In this document: piece after piece, positions 28,995 through 37,171 of the stretch
Numbering within the stretch: position 1 is the first letter of the stretch
Layout of the letters: each line of letters begins with the position of its first letter
Assembly (NCBI RefSeq): GCF_020510525.1
Contig: NZ_CP075188.1
Location: 2,418,001-2,482,000, forward strand
DNA from: Quatrionicoccus australiensis
GTDB taxonomy: Bacteria; Pseudomonadota; Gammaproteobacteria; Burkholderiales; Rhodocyclaceae
Length of the DNA: 64,000 nt
Direction: 5' to 3'
Notes under the pieces: model-generated
Database searches by the model: none
What the model saw: only the letters and a program-made list of their open reading frames with translations
Told to the model about the DNA's origin: nothing
Program-made: the position numbers and the translations under genes

Positions 28995-29729
28995 ATGGAC
29001 CAGAGAACCATGCCGATTACCCAGGAAGCCGCGCTGCGCGTTGCCCTAGCTTCCCGCGCCATGCCCAATGTCACCCTGCCGCGGTTGATTGCGCTGTTGC
29101 AGAGCCATCTCGGTGAACAAATCGACACCGACAATTTGCGCGCGATCACCGTCACCAACCTGAAAACCGGGCTGGGCAGCATGGACGGCGAGGAAGACGA
29201 CGAGGACATGGGCATCGGCATCGACGCCATGAAACTCGCCGTGCGCATCCTGTGGGGCGAGGTGCAGGACGATGAGAACCTGCCGCAGGCCGAGCCTTAT
29301 GCCGACGGCGACATCCCCGATTCGCTGCGCGTCGCCATCGCTTCCGACAGCGGCAACGAGCTGAACGGGCATTTCGGCTCCTGCCTGCGCTACCTCGTCT
29401 ATCAGGTGTCGGCGACGGAAAGCCGCCTGATCGGCGTGCGCAGCGCGCTGGAAGCGGATTTTGCCGAGGACAAGAACCTCTTCCGCTGCCAGTTGATCGG
29501 CGATTGCCATGTGCTCTACGTCGTGTCGATCGGCGGGCCGGCGGCGGCCAAGGTCATCCGCGCCGACATTTTCCCGATCAAGCTGCCCAACGGCGGACCG
29601 GCTCCGGAAGTCATCGGGCGCTTCCAGCAGGCGCTGGCCGATTCGCCGCCGCCCTGGCTGGCGAAGATCCTCGGCGTCAGCGCCGACAAACGCCTGCGCC
29701 TGTACAACGCCGAGGAAGAAGACGATTAA
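28995..29729 (+). CDS. nafY: NafY/NifX-family iron-molybdenum cofactor-binding protein
   Basis: The 244-residue protein has the two-domain NafY layout: an N-terminal helical domain (residues 1 to about 95, ending in an acidic EEDDEDMG linker) and a C-terminal NifX-like domain with LRVAIASDSGNELNGHFGSC, which includes the conserved His of the FeMo-co-binding fold, and VSIGGPAAAKVIRADIFPIK. In Azotobacter, NafY holds apo-dinitrogenase and the cofactor before insertion. An AAGGAG lies before the ATG. The NifA site and sigma54 promoter upstream suggest it belongs to the nif regulon although nifHDK is not in this window. Confidence 0.85.
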   Translation: MDQRTMPITQEAALRVALASRAMPNVTLPRLIALLQSHLGEQIDTDNLRAITVTNLKTGLGSMDGEEDDEDMGIGIDAMKLAVRILWGEVQDDENLPQAEPYADGDIPDSLRVAIASDSGNELNGHFGSCLRYLVYQVSATESRLIGVRSALEADFAEDKNLFRCQLIGDCHVLYVVSIGGPAAAKVIRADIFPIKLPNGGPAPEVIGRFQQALADSPPPWLAKILGVSADKRLRLYNAEEEDD

Positions 29730-30484
29730 GCCGGGCGCAGCGCCGCGTCGATCAGGCGGCGCGAGATGCTGATCGGATCCGGCAGGATGGGCAGCGCATC
29801 GGGCGAAAACCATTCTGCCGCTTCGATCTCGGCCGGATCGGGCGTGATCTCGCCGCCCGCGTAATCGGCGAAGAAGGCGATCATCAGCGAATTCGGGAAA
29901 GGCCAGGGCTGGCTGGAGAAATAGCGCAGGTTGGTGATCTCGATGCCGACCTCTTCGCGCACCTCACGCGCGGCGCACTCTTCCAGCGTCTCGCCCGGTT
30001 CGACAAAACCGGCCAGGGCGCTGAACACGCCCGGCTTGAAATGCGGACTGCGCCCGAGCAGCAGCTTGTCGCCATCGCGCACCAGCACCATGATCGCCGG
30101 CGACAGGCGCGGATAGGCGAGCAGGCCGCAGTGCGGGCAGTGCATCGCCAATTCGCTGTCCTTCTTCACGGTCGGCGTGCCGCACTTGCCGCAGAAACGG
30201 TGGTTGGCCTGCCAGTCGAGCAACTGCGTGGCGCGCCCGGCCAGCGCGAAGATTTCCGGCCCGGCCAGCTGAAAGATGGCGCGCAGCGGCGTCGGCTCGG
30301 CGCCGGGCATTTCCGGCAATTCGGCGAGGTCGACCGCATGGCAGGGCTGGCCGTGCAATTCACCGACGTAAAGGGCGTTGTCCGGGTCGCCGAAGGCGCC
30401 GGCCGGGCCGAACGGAAAAACCGTATCGACCAGGGTCAACAAGCGCTGTTCGGAACGCAGGATCCAGTAACCGGTTTTGCTCAT
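29726..30484 (-). CDS. nudC: NAD(+) diphosphatase NudC
   Basis: The 252-residue product has the NudC layout: an N-terminal domain, a zinc ribbon (CGKC at about residue 101, CPHC about 18 further) and the Nudix box GFVEPGETLEECAAREVREE followed by VGIEI, plus the SQPWPFPNSLM motif that separates NudC from other Nudix proteins. NudC hydrolyses NAD(H) and removes NAD caps from RNA. It is convergent with nafY, with stops overlapping at 29726-29729. Confidence 0.94.
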   Translation of the reverse strand: MSKTGYWILRSEQRLLTLVDTVFPFGPAGAFGDPDNALYVGELHGQPCHAVDLAELPEMPGAEPTPLRAIFQLAGPEIFALAGRATQLLDWQANHRFCGKCGTPTVKKDSELAMHCPHCGLLAYPRLSPAIMVLVRDGDKLLLGRSPHFKPGVFSALAGFVEPGETLEECAAREVREEVGIEITNLRYFSSQPWPFPNSLMIAFFADYAGGEITPDPAEIEAAEWFSPDALPILPDPISISRRLIDAALRPA

Positions 30485-30564
30485 GCTGGGCGTGTGCTGC
30501 TGTCAGGAAAGACGCAAGCTTAGCATCCGCTCCGGGCAAAAGCCGTGCGCCACACCTGGCACCC

Positions 30565-30612
30565 GGTTTTGCCCGCTTTTTTACGGTCGACCGCTACGGC
30601 AGTGGCAAAACC
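30565..30612. repeat. GGTCGACC intergenic repeat, copy at 30.59 kb
   Basis: Core ACGGTCGACCG (30583-30593) is bracketed by GGTTTTGCC (30565-30573) and GGCAAAACC (30604-30612), a 9-bp perfect outer inverted repeat, with a TTTTTT run next to the core. It lies between nudC and the thioesterase gene. Confidence 0.75.
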
Positions 30613-30614
30613 AC

Positions 30615-31079
30615 TCAGGCGGCGACGAAGGTATCCGGCATCTGCACCGCGACGATCTCGCCGCGCGCCGTCGCGACGCCTTCGGCATATACCGTCGCCT
30701 CGACCACCACCTTGCGCCCCTTGATTTCCTTGACCCGGCCGCGGATTTCCAGCACCGGGCCGAGCGGCGTCGGCTTCAGGTAACTGACCTGCAGCGAGCC
30801 GGTGACGAAACGAAAGGCCGGCAGGCTGTCCATGCTGCGGTTTTCCGCCCGGTACATCGCCGCTGCGGCGGTGCCGGTGCCGTGGCAATCGATCAGCGAG
30901 GCAAGCAGGCCGCCATAGACGAAACCTGGGATGGCCGTGTGTTCCGGGCGCGGCTGGAAATGCGTGACCGTCTCGTCGCCGTCCCAGAAAGTCTTGATCC
31001 GGTGGCCGTCTGCGTTGTTGCGGCCGCAGCCGTAGCAGTGCGCGAGATTCTCCGGGTAGTAGTCCTGAAAGGCCTGCAT
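30615..31079 (-). CDS. PaaI-family hotdog thioesterase
   Basis: The 154-residue protein has a hotdog fold pattern with HTAIPGFVYGGLLASLIDCH (the GG-x8-D region of PaaI thioesterases) and later SLQVSYLKPTPLGPVLEIRG. The start has an N-terminal HCYGCGRNNADG stretch that could bind zinc. It likely hydrolyses an acyl-CoA; the substrate is unknown. It is monocistronic between two GGTCGACC repeats. Confidence 0.86.
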   Translation of the reverse strand: MQAFQDYYPENLAHCYGCGRNNADGHRIKTFWDGDETVTHFQPRPEHTAIPGFVYGGLLASLIDCHGTGTAAAAMYRAENRSMDSLPAFRFVTGSLQVSYLKPTPLGPVLEIRGRVKEIKGRKVVVEATVYAEGVATARGEIVAVQMPDTFVAA

Positions 31080-31170
31080 GCTTGTCTCCTTGTTGTTTAA
31101 GCAAGGCGCATCCTAGGCGATGCCGGCCGGCGGCGACCACTGCGCCCGCCGACAACAAGCATGCAAATTC

Positions 31171-31212
31171 GGCCTTTTTTTGCTGTCGACCGGTCGACGC
31201 CGCAAAAAGGCT
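31171..31212. repeat. GGTCGACC intergenic repeat, double-core copy at 31.19 kb
   Basis: GTCGACCGGTCGAC (31185-31198) is a 14-bp palindrome made of two overlapping cores, flanked by CCTTTTTTTGC on the left and GCAAAAAGG on the right. It lies downstream of the MFS gene stop at 31227. Confidence 0.7.
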
Positions 31213-31226
31213 GATTTTGCCGAAAA

Positions 31227-32438
31227 CTAGACCTTCTGCCCGTGCATGACGATACGCCCGACATACCAGATCGCCACCAGGTTGGCACCCACGGCCAGAT
31301 AGCCGGCGAACGGGTAGCCGACGACATGACCGTCGGCGTCGAGCGCAATCATGTAGCCGGCCAGGGTCGTCGCCAGGCCCATCGCCAGCGACTGCACGGT
31401 GCCGTTCAGCGACATGAAGGTGCCGCGCAATTTCGGCTGCGCCGCCGAGGTGATGACCGCCATGGCCGGGATCATGCGCCCCGAGATCAGCACGAAAAAG
31501 CTGGTCGAACAGATCAGCCAGCCCCACAGCGGCAGGCGGCCGACATGGGTAAGCACCAGCAGCGGCACGATGGTGATCAGCGCCACCCAGCGATAGGCCT
31601 CGACCTTGCCATGCCGGTCGGCCCAGTGGCCGATCAGGCGCGCGCTGATGAAGGTCGCGAAACCGCCGGCGAGATAGACGAAGGGAATGTCGTGCGGGTC
31701 GATGCCGACGTTATTGACCGCATAAACCGTGATGTAGGGAATCACCGTGAAGCCGGAAAACACCAGCAGCGCCGAGAACAGCAAGGCATGCCGGTGATTG
31801 GCCTCGCCGAGCACGCTGAAGGTCGCCGAGAGCAGGTGCGCCCGCTTCTCTTCGCTCAAGTGATGCCGCAACTCGGGCAGAAAGCGCAGGCCGACCACGA
31901 TGAACAGCACGCTGGTCGCGGCGATCAGGATGAACGGCATCTGCCAGCCGAAATGATTGGCCAGCCACAAGGAGAGCGGCACGCCGGCAATGGTCGACAG
32001 CGAGAAGGCACTGGCGATCAGGCCGCTCGCCCGCGCCCGCCGCGAGAACGGAATCACGTCGCCGACCATGGTCTGCACCAGCGCGCCCATGATGCCGCCG
32101 AACACACCGGCCAGGCCGCGCGCCAGCAGGAGCATGGAAAAGCCCGGCGCCAGTGCGCAGGCCAGCGTCGCCAGCGCAAACAACGCAAAGCAGACGAGCA
32201 GCATGCGCTTGCGCTCGAAGAGATCGACGAAGGTCGCCGCCAGCACGCCGGAAATCGCCGCGCTGAAACTGTAAGAGGCGACCAGCAAGCCGAACTCGTG
32301 CGTACCGATGCCGAAGGCCGCCATCAGAATCGGCCCGAGCGGCATCATGATCATGAAATCGAGGATGTGGCTGAACTGGACGCCGGCCAGGGTCAGCAGG
32401 AAGAAACGCTCGGTACGCGGGGCAAGCTCGGTGGTCAT
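31227..32438 (-). CDS. MFS transporter
   Basis: The 403-residue protein has 12 predicted helices in two bundles of six, with the conserved loop 2-3 region (LVASYSFSAAISGVLAATFV then DLFERKRMLLVCF) typical of major facilitator proteins. The family resembles drug/sugar efflux transporters of the DHA1 type. It starts at MTTELAPRTERF; the in-frame extension upstream is Arg-rich and improbable. The substrate is unknown. The downstream holin-like gene is on the same strand 85 bases away. Confidence 0.85.
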   Translation of the reverse strand: MTTELAPRTERFFLLTLAGVQFSHILDFMIMMPLGPILMAAFGIGTHEFGLLVASYSFSAAISGVLAATFVDLFERKRMLLVCFALFALATLACALAPGFSMLLLARGLAGVFGGIMGALVQTMVGDVIPFSRRARASGLIASAFSLSTIAGVPLSLWLANHFGWQMPFILIAATSVLFIVVGLRFLPELRHHLSEEKRAHLLSATFSVLGEANHRHALLFSALLVFSGFTVIPYITVYAVNNVGIDPHDIPFVYLAGGFATFISARLIGHWADRHGKVEAYRWVALITIVPLLVLTHVGRLPLWGWLICSTSFFVLISGRMIPAMAVITSAAQPKLRGTFMSLNGTVQSLAMGLATTLAGYMIALDADGHVVGYPFAGYLAVGANLVAIWYVGRIVMHGQKV

Positions 32439-32522
32439 GGATCGTGCAGCAACTGTTCGCCAAGGGCGGCCGGCAAGGATACGCGTCCCGGCGCCGCGGC
32501 GGTAGCTTTCCCCCGGCAAAAG

Positions 32523-32927
32523 CTACATCGAGATGGTCGGCCCGCTCGCCGGCAGGCGATAGATGGTCAGCTCGGCATCCGGCACCAGTCCACCGAGCAG
32601 CATGCTCATCAGCGCAATGAACAGGCTGGCGAAAAACGCCGTCCAGAAGCCGGAGATTTTGAAGCCATCGACCAGGCGCGCCACCAGCAGCAACATCAGC
32701 GCATTGATCACGAGCAGGAAGAAACCCAGGGTCAGGAAAGTCAGCGGCAGGGTCAGCACGATCAGCAAGGGGCGCAGCACGGCGTTGGCAAAACTGAGCA
32801 GCAGCGCCGAAACCAGCAGCGTGCCGGTACTGGCAAAGCGGATGCCGCTGAACACATGACTGGCCACCCACAGCGACAAGGCGATGATGCCCCAGTGAAT
32901 GAAGAAGGCGGTCAGATTGGCGAGCAT
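32523..32927 (-). CDS. Small membrane protein, PF04020 (phage holin 4 / Mycobact_4TM) family
   Basis: The 134-residue protein has four predicted membrane helices (FIHWGIIALSLWVASHVFSG, LLVSALLLSFANAVLRPLLI, LTLGFFLLVINALMLLLVAR and SGFWTAFFASLFIALMSMLL), with the family motif of Asn and Pro after the second helix (NAVLRPLL). A GAGGA lies before the ATG at 32927. The family is widespread and usually called holin-like, but there is no phage context here. The function is unknown. Confidence 0.78.
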   Translation of the reverse strand: MLANLTAFFIHWGIIALSLWVASHVFSGIRFASTGTLLVSALLLSFANAVLRPLLIVLTLPLTFLTLGFFLLVINALMLLLVARLVDGFKISGFWTAFFASLFIALMSMLLGGLVPDAELTIYRLPASGPTISM

Positions 32928-33090
32928 GCTAATTCCTCGAATGAACTGAACGGGAATTATCGGCCATACAGGCCAAAGCAGGAAACGCCGGCGCCCTGCC
33001 CGGCCGCAGCTGGCGCAACGAGGCGGCCCGTTCAGTAAGGCGGCGGAGCGCACGCCAAGCACGCCCTCACCAGCCGCTTTTCCTTGATTG

Positions 33091-33150
33091 CAAAACAGTG
33101 ACAAATATTTGTTGCACTGCAGCAAATTTGTGCCACAATGGACCTGTCTC
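33091..33150 (+). promoter_or_regulatory. AT-rich control region with a TGC-rich palindrome
   Basis: ACAAATATTTGT is a perfect 12-bp palindrome (33101-33112), followed by TGTTGCACTGCAGCA (33110-33124), which is the reverse complement of the frd-upstream site apart from one base. A GTCTCCTCC stretch and a short transcript-like unit follow. No gene begins here. Confidence 0.45.
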
Positions 33151-33330
33151 CTCCATTCCAAAAAATGGATTTATGCCCGCCTAGTGCGGGCATTTTTTTC
33201 GCCGGGAAATTGCCCGGAAAACCGGGCAAAACGGCCCACAGCGGGCCGTGCGACGGATCGCGCACAGCGGCAGGCGCACCGCCCGCCAGAAACGACAGGC
33301 GAAAAAGAAGCCCGTCTTTGCGGGCTTTCC
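33150..33330 (+). ncRNA. Putative structured non-coding transcript with several hairpins
   Basis: Four hairpins lie within 180 bases: ATGCCCGC/GCGGGCAT with a T7 tract (33173-33199), TTGCCCG/CCGGGCAA, CGGCCC/GGGCCG, and AAGCCCG/CGGGCTT followed by TCCTTT (33308-33330). The first and last look like terminators. The TGC-rich promoter-like site lies just upstream and no ORF is credible, so a short RNA, or a leader whose gene has been lost, is possible. No known RNA family was recognised. Confidence 0.35.
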
Positions 33331-33585
33331 TTTACTTGCTACTTAGTCTCCTCCACCCGAATCATGCTTAACCGGGAGGACGCCGGGCGTCCAGTGAGGT
33401 CGGATTATCCATAGTTGAATCAGTTTTGTATAGATAAATTTCGGGGTTATTCTCGTTTCGGGTCGATGGCCGTATTGGCAACGGAAAGCCGCTTGAACGA
33501 AAAGCCGGAACCGCCCTGCTTGCGACCAGCTTCGGCACACACGCCGTAGCACGACATAGGCCGGTGCGGAGCAAATTACGCTGAA

Positions 33586-33606
33586 TTTAGCGGTCGACCG
33601 TTGAAA
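33586..33606. repeat. GGTCGACC intergenic repeat, copy at 33.60 kb
   Basis: The core AGCGGTCGACCGTT follows ATTT and precedes GAAAACAGGAAAAAACC. The left T-run is shorter than in other copies. Confidence 0.6.
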
Positions 33607-33730
33607 ACAGGAAAAAACCAGGCTCAACTGTAAAAGCAGCCGGCACGGCTGGCGCCCCGGCGTTTCTCAACGGCCGCATCGCTGCCGTATCGTTATCGCT
33701 GCAATAGCCAAGCCGCCGGAACAAGGCTAA

Positions 33731-33763
33731 TATCAATTCATCAATCTATTCATCAATCAATTC
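33731..33763 (+). promoter_or_regulatory. Tandem ATTCATCAAT motifs before yjjJ
   Basis: The 33 bases directly before the start contain ATTCATCAAT and then TTCATCAATCAATTC, i.e. repeats of TTCATCAAT spaced about 11 bases. Direct repeats one helical turn apart next to the start codon suggest an autoregulatory operator for the fused HTH-kinase. Confidence 0.5.
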
Positions 33764-35128
33764 ATGCCAGCACCCGATCACTCGCTAAGCATTCGCACGC
33801 TGCTTTCATCCGGCCCGCTTACTGCCCGCCAGTTGGCCGAAAAAATCGGTATCAGCCAGGCCACGCTGTCCCGTGCCATGCAGGTACTGGGCAATCAGAT
33901 CCTCCGTTTCGGCCCGTATCGATCCATTCACTACGCGCTGCGCCGGCCCCTGCTCGCCATGCCGGATGTTGCCATCTACCGCGTCACGCCGGCCGGCCAG
34001 GTCGAGGCGCTCGGGCGGCTCAGCCCGGTACAGCCCACCGGCTACGTGATGACCAACAGCGACGGCAGCACCAGCTACAGTGAAGGCTTTCCCTGGTGGC
34101 TGGACGACATGCGGCCGCAGGGTTTTCTCGGCCGCGCCTTCGTTGCCGCCCAGGCGGAAACGCTCGGCCTGCCGCCCCGTCTCGGCGACTGGCAGGAAGA
34201 ACACATCCTGCGCGCCCTGCTCAGCCAGCCGGGCAGCGACGCCATCGGCAATTTGATTGTCGGTGATGCCGGGCGCGAGCACTTCATCCAGCACCCCGAG
34301 CCAGTTGCGCTACCGGCCACCGGGCTTGCCGCTGCCTACGCCGAACGCGCCCGGCAAGCGCTCAGCGGCGAAACCCCGGCCTCGTCAGCCGGCGGCGAGC
34401 AACCCAAGTTCGGCGCCTACGCTGAAACTGTCGATGGCCCGCGCCATGTGCTCGTCAAGTTTTCGCTTGCTGCCGCGGAAGGCGCCGACAACCCCGTCGC
34501 CCAACGCTGGCGCGACCTGTTGCTGGCCGAACACCACGCCCTGACGCTGCTGCGCGAAAACGCCATCGCCGCCGTCGCCACACGCATCCTCGACAACGGC
34601 CAACAACGCTTCCTCGAAGTCGAACGTTTCGATCGCATCGGCCCGCACGGCCGGCGCGGCCTCATCTCACTCAGTGCCATGGACGCCGAATTCATCGGCC
34701 TCGGCCGTGGCGGCTGGCCGGCCATGACCGCCCGCCTGCTTGCCGAGCGTCACATCACCCGCGACGCAGATGAGGCCGCCTGCCTGCTGTACGCCTTCGG
34801 CACGTTGATCGGCAACACCGACATGCACCCCGGCAACCTCTCCTTCGTCACCGACAGCGGCCGCCCCTACCAACTGGCGCCGGCCTACGACATGCTCCCC
34901 ATGGCCTTCGCGCCGCGCAGCAGCGGCGAACTCCCCGCCACGCTACCGGCCGCCGGCTTTGACAGCCAGATCAGCAGCGCCCAGTGGCGCCAGGCACTGG
35001 CGCTGGCACAGGCCTATCTGAAGCGCCTGAACGAGGAAGCGGGATTCACTGCCGAATTTGGCGAATGCCTCGCCGCACTGGACAGACACTTGCAGACGGC
35101 CGCGGAGCGGATTGGGCGGCTGGGATAG
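33764..35128 (+). CDS. yjjJ: HipA-like kinase with N-terminal HTH (YjjJ type)
   Basis: The 454-residue product fuses a winged-helix HTH (residues 1-70, TARQLAEKIGISQATLSRAM) to a HipA kinase domain. Kinase landmarks are GGEQPKFGAYAE (G-loop), VLVKFS (ATP lysine), GNTDMHPGNLSFV (catalytic Asp and Asn) and LAPAYDMLPMAF (metal Asp). E. coli YjjJ (about 443) has this layout. HipA phosphorylates tRNA synthetases in persister formation; YjjJ is reported as toxic, but its target is not settled. There is no separate hipB gene: the HTH may provide repression. The catalytic residues seem intact. Confidence 0.85.
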   Translation: MPAPDHSLSIRTLLSSGPLTARQLAEKIGISQATLSRAMQVLGNQILRFGPYRSIHYALRRPLLAMPDVAIYRVTPAGQVEALGRLSPVQPTGYVMTNSDGSTSYSEGFPWWLDDMRPQGFLGRAFVAAQAETLGLPPRLGDWQEEHILRALLSQPGSDAIGNLIVGDAGREHFIQHPEPVALPATGLAAAYAERARQALSGETPASSAGGEQPKFGAYAETVDGPRHVLVKFSLAAAEGADNPVAQRWRDLLLAEHHALTLLRENAIAAVATRILDNGQQRFLEVERFDRIGPHGRRGLISLSAMDAEFIGLGRGGWPAMTARLLAERHITRDADEAACLLYAFGTLIGNTDMHPGNLSFVTDSGRPYQLAPAYDMLPMAFAPRSSGELPATLPAAGFDSQISSAQWRQALALAQAYLKRLNEEAGFTAEFGECLAALDRHLQTAAERIGRLG

Positions 35129-35232
35129 CGCTCGCACGCAGCCACGCCGGACAAGTCATTTTGCGGCGCGCGGAACTCCATGGCGAACCGGCTGCCTTAA
35201 GCCCGTCCATTAACGGAAGCAAGTCATCCCCC

Positions 35233-35625
35233 ATGAAAACAGTGATCAGAGCCTTCTTCAAAACCCTGCGGATCGTCATCGGCCCCTTCATGCTGCTCGG
35301 CGAGTTCGTCACCCGGCCCAAGGGAGTTGCGCGTCCTGCCGCAAGCCAGGCCGAGGTCGACCAGCAGTGCGCCAGCCTCGTCCTTTACCAGTACAAGACC
35401 TGCCCGTTTTGCATCAAGGTACGCCAGGAAATGCGGCGTCTCGCCCTCAAGGTAGAACGGCTAGATGCGCAACAGCCCGGAACCCACCGCGAGGCGCTGA
35501 TCAGCGGCGGCGGCAAGGCCAAGGTGCCCTGCCTGAAAATCACCGACCCGGCCGGCAATACGCAGTGGCTCTACGAATCCGGCGAAATCATCAAGTATCT
35601 GCGCAGTCGTTTCGCCAGCGCCTGA
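35233..35625 (+). CDS. Glutaredoxin-family thiol protein, membrane-associated
   Basis: The 130-residue protein has an N-terminal hydrophobic stretch (FFKTLRIVIGPFMLLGEFV) and then a glutaredoxin domain with active site YKTCPFCIKVRQEM, a dithiol CPFC. Later motifs KAKVPCLKI and LYESGEIIKYL match glutathione-binding TVP and GG-like positions. It may be anchored by the N-terminal helix. It is downstream of yjjJ (104 bases) but not obviously in the same operon. Confidence 0.86.
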   Translation: MKTVIRAFFKTLRIVIGPFMLLGEFVTRPKGVARPAASQAEVDQQCASLVLYQYKTCPFCIKVRQEMRRLALKVERLDAQQPGTHREALISGGGKAKVPCLKITDPAGNTQWLYESGEIIKYLRSRFASA

Positions 35626-35978
35626 AGCCCACGTCTGACAGGGAATGGCCGGCATTTGCTTTGTGCCGGCAATTTGCACCTTTTTCACCGGTCGACCGCC
35701 TGAGAGCTGGAACAAGCAAGCGAGCCATGCCATTTATGGCAGAGCGCTTGCCAACGCTGTCACAACAGCCCCACCGGAAAACATCCCGTCGCCCTCCCGC
35801 CATGCCGCATTGGCCAGCCGCGAGCCGCCACCCGGCGGCCTTGCGTGGCCGGCATGCATGTTGCTGATAATCCGGCCTACGCCAAGAGCGGGAACAAACG
35901 CATGCCGGACGCCACGCAAGCGGCGAACAAAGCGATGCGGCCCCGCAGGAAATGCAGGCGCAATCACGGGAAAACGAC
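35626..35978. other. Non-coding stretch between glutaredoxin and truncated haemoglobin genes
   Basis: This 353-base gap includes one GGTCGACC repeat near 35690. No convincing gene or RNA was found. ORFs in it lack starts with ribosome binding sites and have poor coding composition. Confidence 0.6.
35681..35699. repeat. GGTCGACC intergenic repeat, copy at 35.69 kb
   Basis: TTTTTCACCGGTCGACCGC: the T5 run lies four bases left of the core. The right side (CTGAGAGCTGG) lacks the usual A-run. Confidence 0.65.
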
Positions 35979-36407
35979 ATGGAAACAATGAACCAAAGCA
36001 GCGAAACGCCCTATCAACGCATCGGCGGCGAAAGCGCCATCCGCAAACTGGTTGACCGCTTTTACCAGTTGATGGACGAACTCCCCGAAGCCTACACGGC
36101 GCGCAAGATTCACCCGCAAGACCTCACCGAATCGGGCAACAAGTTTGTCGATTTCCTCTCCGGCTGGCTGGGCGGCCCGCAGCTTTACGTCGAGAAATAC
36201 GGCCCGCCCATGCTCAGGCGGCGCCACATGCCCTACACCATCGGCCCGGAAGAACGCGACCAATGGCTGATGTGCATGCAGCTTGCGCTGGAAGAATCGG
36301 TCCCCGATGAATCGCTGCGCACCGCCCTGTACGAGCAGTTCGTCCGCATCGGCGAATTCATGCGCAACCGGGGAGAAAACCTTCCGTCCTGCGGCTGCGG
36401 GCACTGA
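35979..36407 (+). CDS. Group 2 truncated haemoglobin
   Basis: The 142-residue protein has the trHbII pattern: YQRIGGESAIRKLVDRFYQ at the N-terminus (the residues around the haem pocket, with F-Y at B9/B10), KFVDFLSGWLGGPQLYVEKY, and RRRHMPYTIGP around the proximal His. The C-terminus has CGCGH. Such globins bind O2 or NO and protect against nitrosative stress. The start at 35979 has GGGAA eight bases upstream; an ATG at 35952 has its Shine-Dalgarno-like AGGAA too close. Confidence 0.88.
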   Translation: METMNQSSETPYQRIGGESAIRKLVDRFYQLMDELPEAYTARKIHPQDLTESGNKFVDFLSGWLGGPQLYVEKYGPPMLRRRHMPYTIGPEERDQWLMCMQLALEESVPDESLRTALYEQFVRIGEFMRNRGENLPSCGCGH

Positions 36408-36482
36408 TCGATCGCCTCGCGGCGGGCGCGGAAAAAGCCGCTAGTGGACCGCCCCGTCGCAGCGCACGAACCCCGCCCTGCG

Positions 36483-37076
36483 TCACAACCAGCGCGCCAA
36501 GGCCCTTTCAATGCGCGATGAAAAGCGCCGAACCTGAGCCGAATCGAGCTTCTCCGCCTGATACAGCGACAGCATCCCGAAGCGGCAAGCCGGCGCGCAA
36601 GTGCCCAGCAATGCCGTTTTCAGGATGCGCCGGACCGGCTGCCACAGCAGCAGGCGATCCACCCACCACGGCGACCCCAGCGAAGTGATCGCCAGCGCGT
36701 GCTTCAGATTGAGCAAACGCGGCCGAATCGGCCCCAGATCGCTGGCATGATCGTAAGCCACCCCAGGCCCCCAGACCCGGTCAAACCAGCCCTTCAAGAT
36801 CGCCGGAAAGCCGAACCACCAGGTCGGAAACACCAGCACCAGCGCCTCGGCGGCAAGCAAGCACTCAACCTGCCCGGCGATGGCAGAAGCGTCGAAAGGC
36901 AAACGGTAGTAGCTCTGCCGCTCGGCCTCGGTCAGCACCGGAGAAAAGCCCGCGTCGTAAAGATTTTCGACCACAACCTCATGACCGGCGGCGGTCAGCG
37001 ATTTGATGGCGACCTGCGCCAGGGCTTGGGTCAGGCTGTCAGGGAGAGGGTGGGCGATGACGACGAGGGTTTTCAT
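36483..37076 (-). CDS. Flavodoxin-like NAD(P)H dehydrogenase (quinone)
   Basis: The 197-residue protein has the Flavodoxin_2 fold: KTLVVIAHPLPDSLTQALAQ at the start (FMN/FAD phosphate loop), ALVLVFPTWWFGFPAILKGW, and FDRVWGPGVAYD. It is of the KefF/MdaB/NQO type and should reduce quinones by two electrons. It is convergent with the truncated haemoglobin gene; the 75 bases between show no clear terminator. Confidence 0.87.
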   Translation of the reverse strand: MKTLVVIAHPLPDSLTQALAQVAIKSLTAAGHEVVVENLYDAGFSPVLTEAERQSYYRLPFDASAIAGQVECLLAAEALVLVFPTWWFGFPAILKGWFDRVWGPGVAYDHASDLGPIRPRLLNLKHALAITSLGSPWWVDRLLLWQPVRRILKTALLGTCAPACRFGMLSLYQAEKLDSAQVRRFSSRIERALARWL

Positions 37077-37171
37077 GGGAGATGTCCAAAATCAAACCGG
37101 GCAACTGGTGAGAAGCGGAATATGCCGCATCGCCGCAAGCATCGCACCATAAACACGAGCGGCGCCCCCGC

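Larger units (their letters stand above)
33331..33763. other. Non-coding stretch upstream of yjjJ
   Basis: Apart from a second TCTCCTCCAC motif (33347-33356), the hairpin GGACGCCGGGCGTCC (33377-33391), one GGTCGACC repeat and the tandem motifs before yjjJ, nothing definite is seen. A minus-strand frame of 94 codons at 33343-33627 is compositionally odd and is not called. Confidence 0.6.

Noticed and set aside
31242..33038. 598-codon plus-strand frame rich in Arg, Gln and His
   Set aside because: Antisense of the MFS and 4TM genes; membrane-protein codons read in reverse give such composition.
33343..33627. 94-codon minus-strand frame
   Set aside because: No ribosome binding site or family, and it includes hairpins and the GGTCGACC repeat; more likely non-coding.
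33731..33763. Short tandem motifs considered as a CRISPR-like array
   Set aside because: Unit of about 11 bases with no spacers and no cas genes; fits an operator better. No CRISPR array was seen anywhere in the window.
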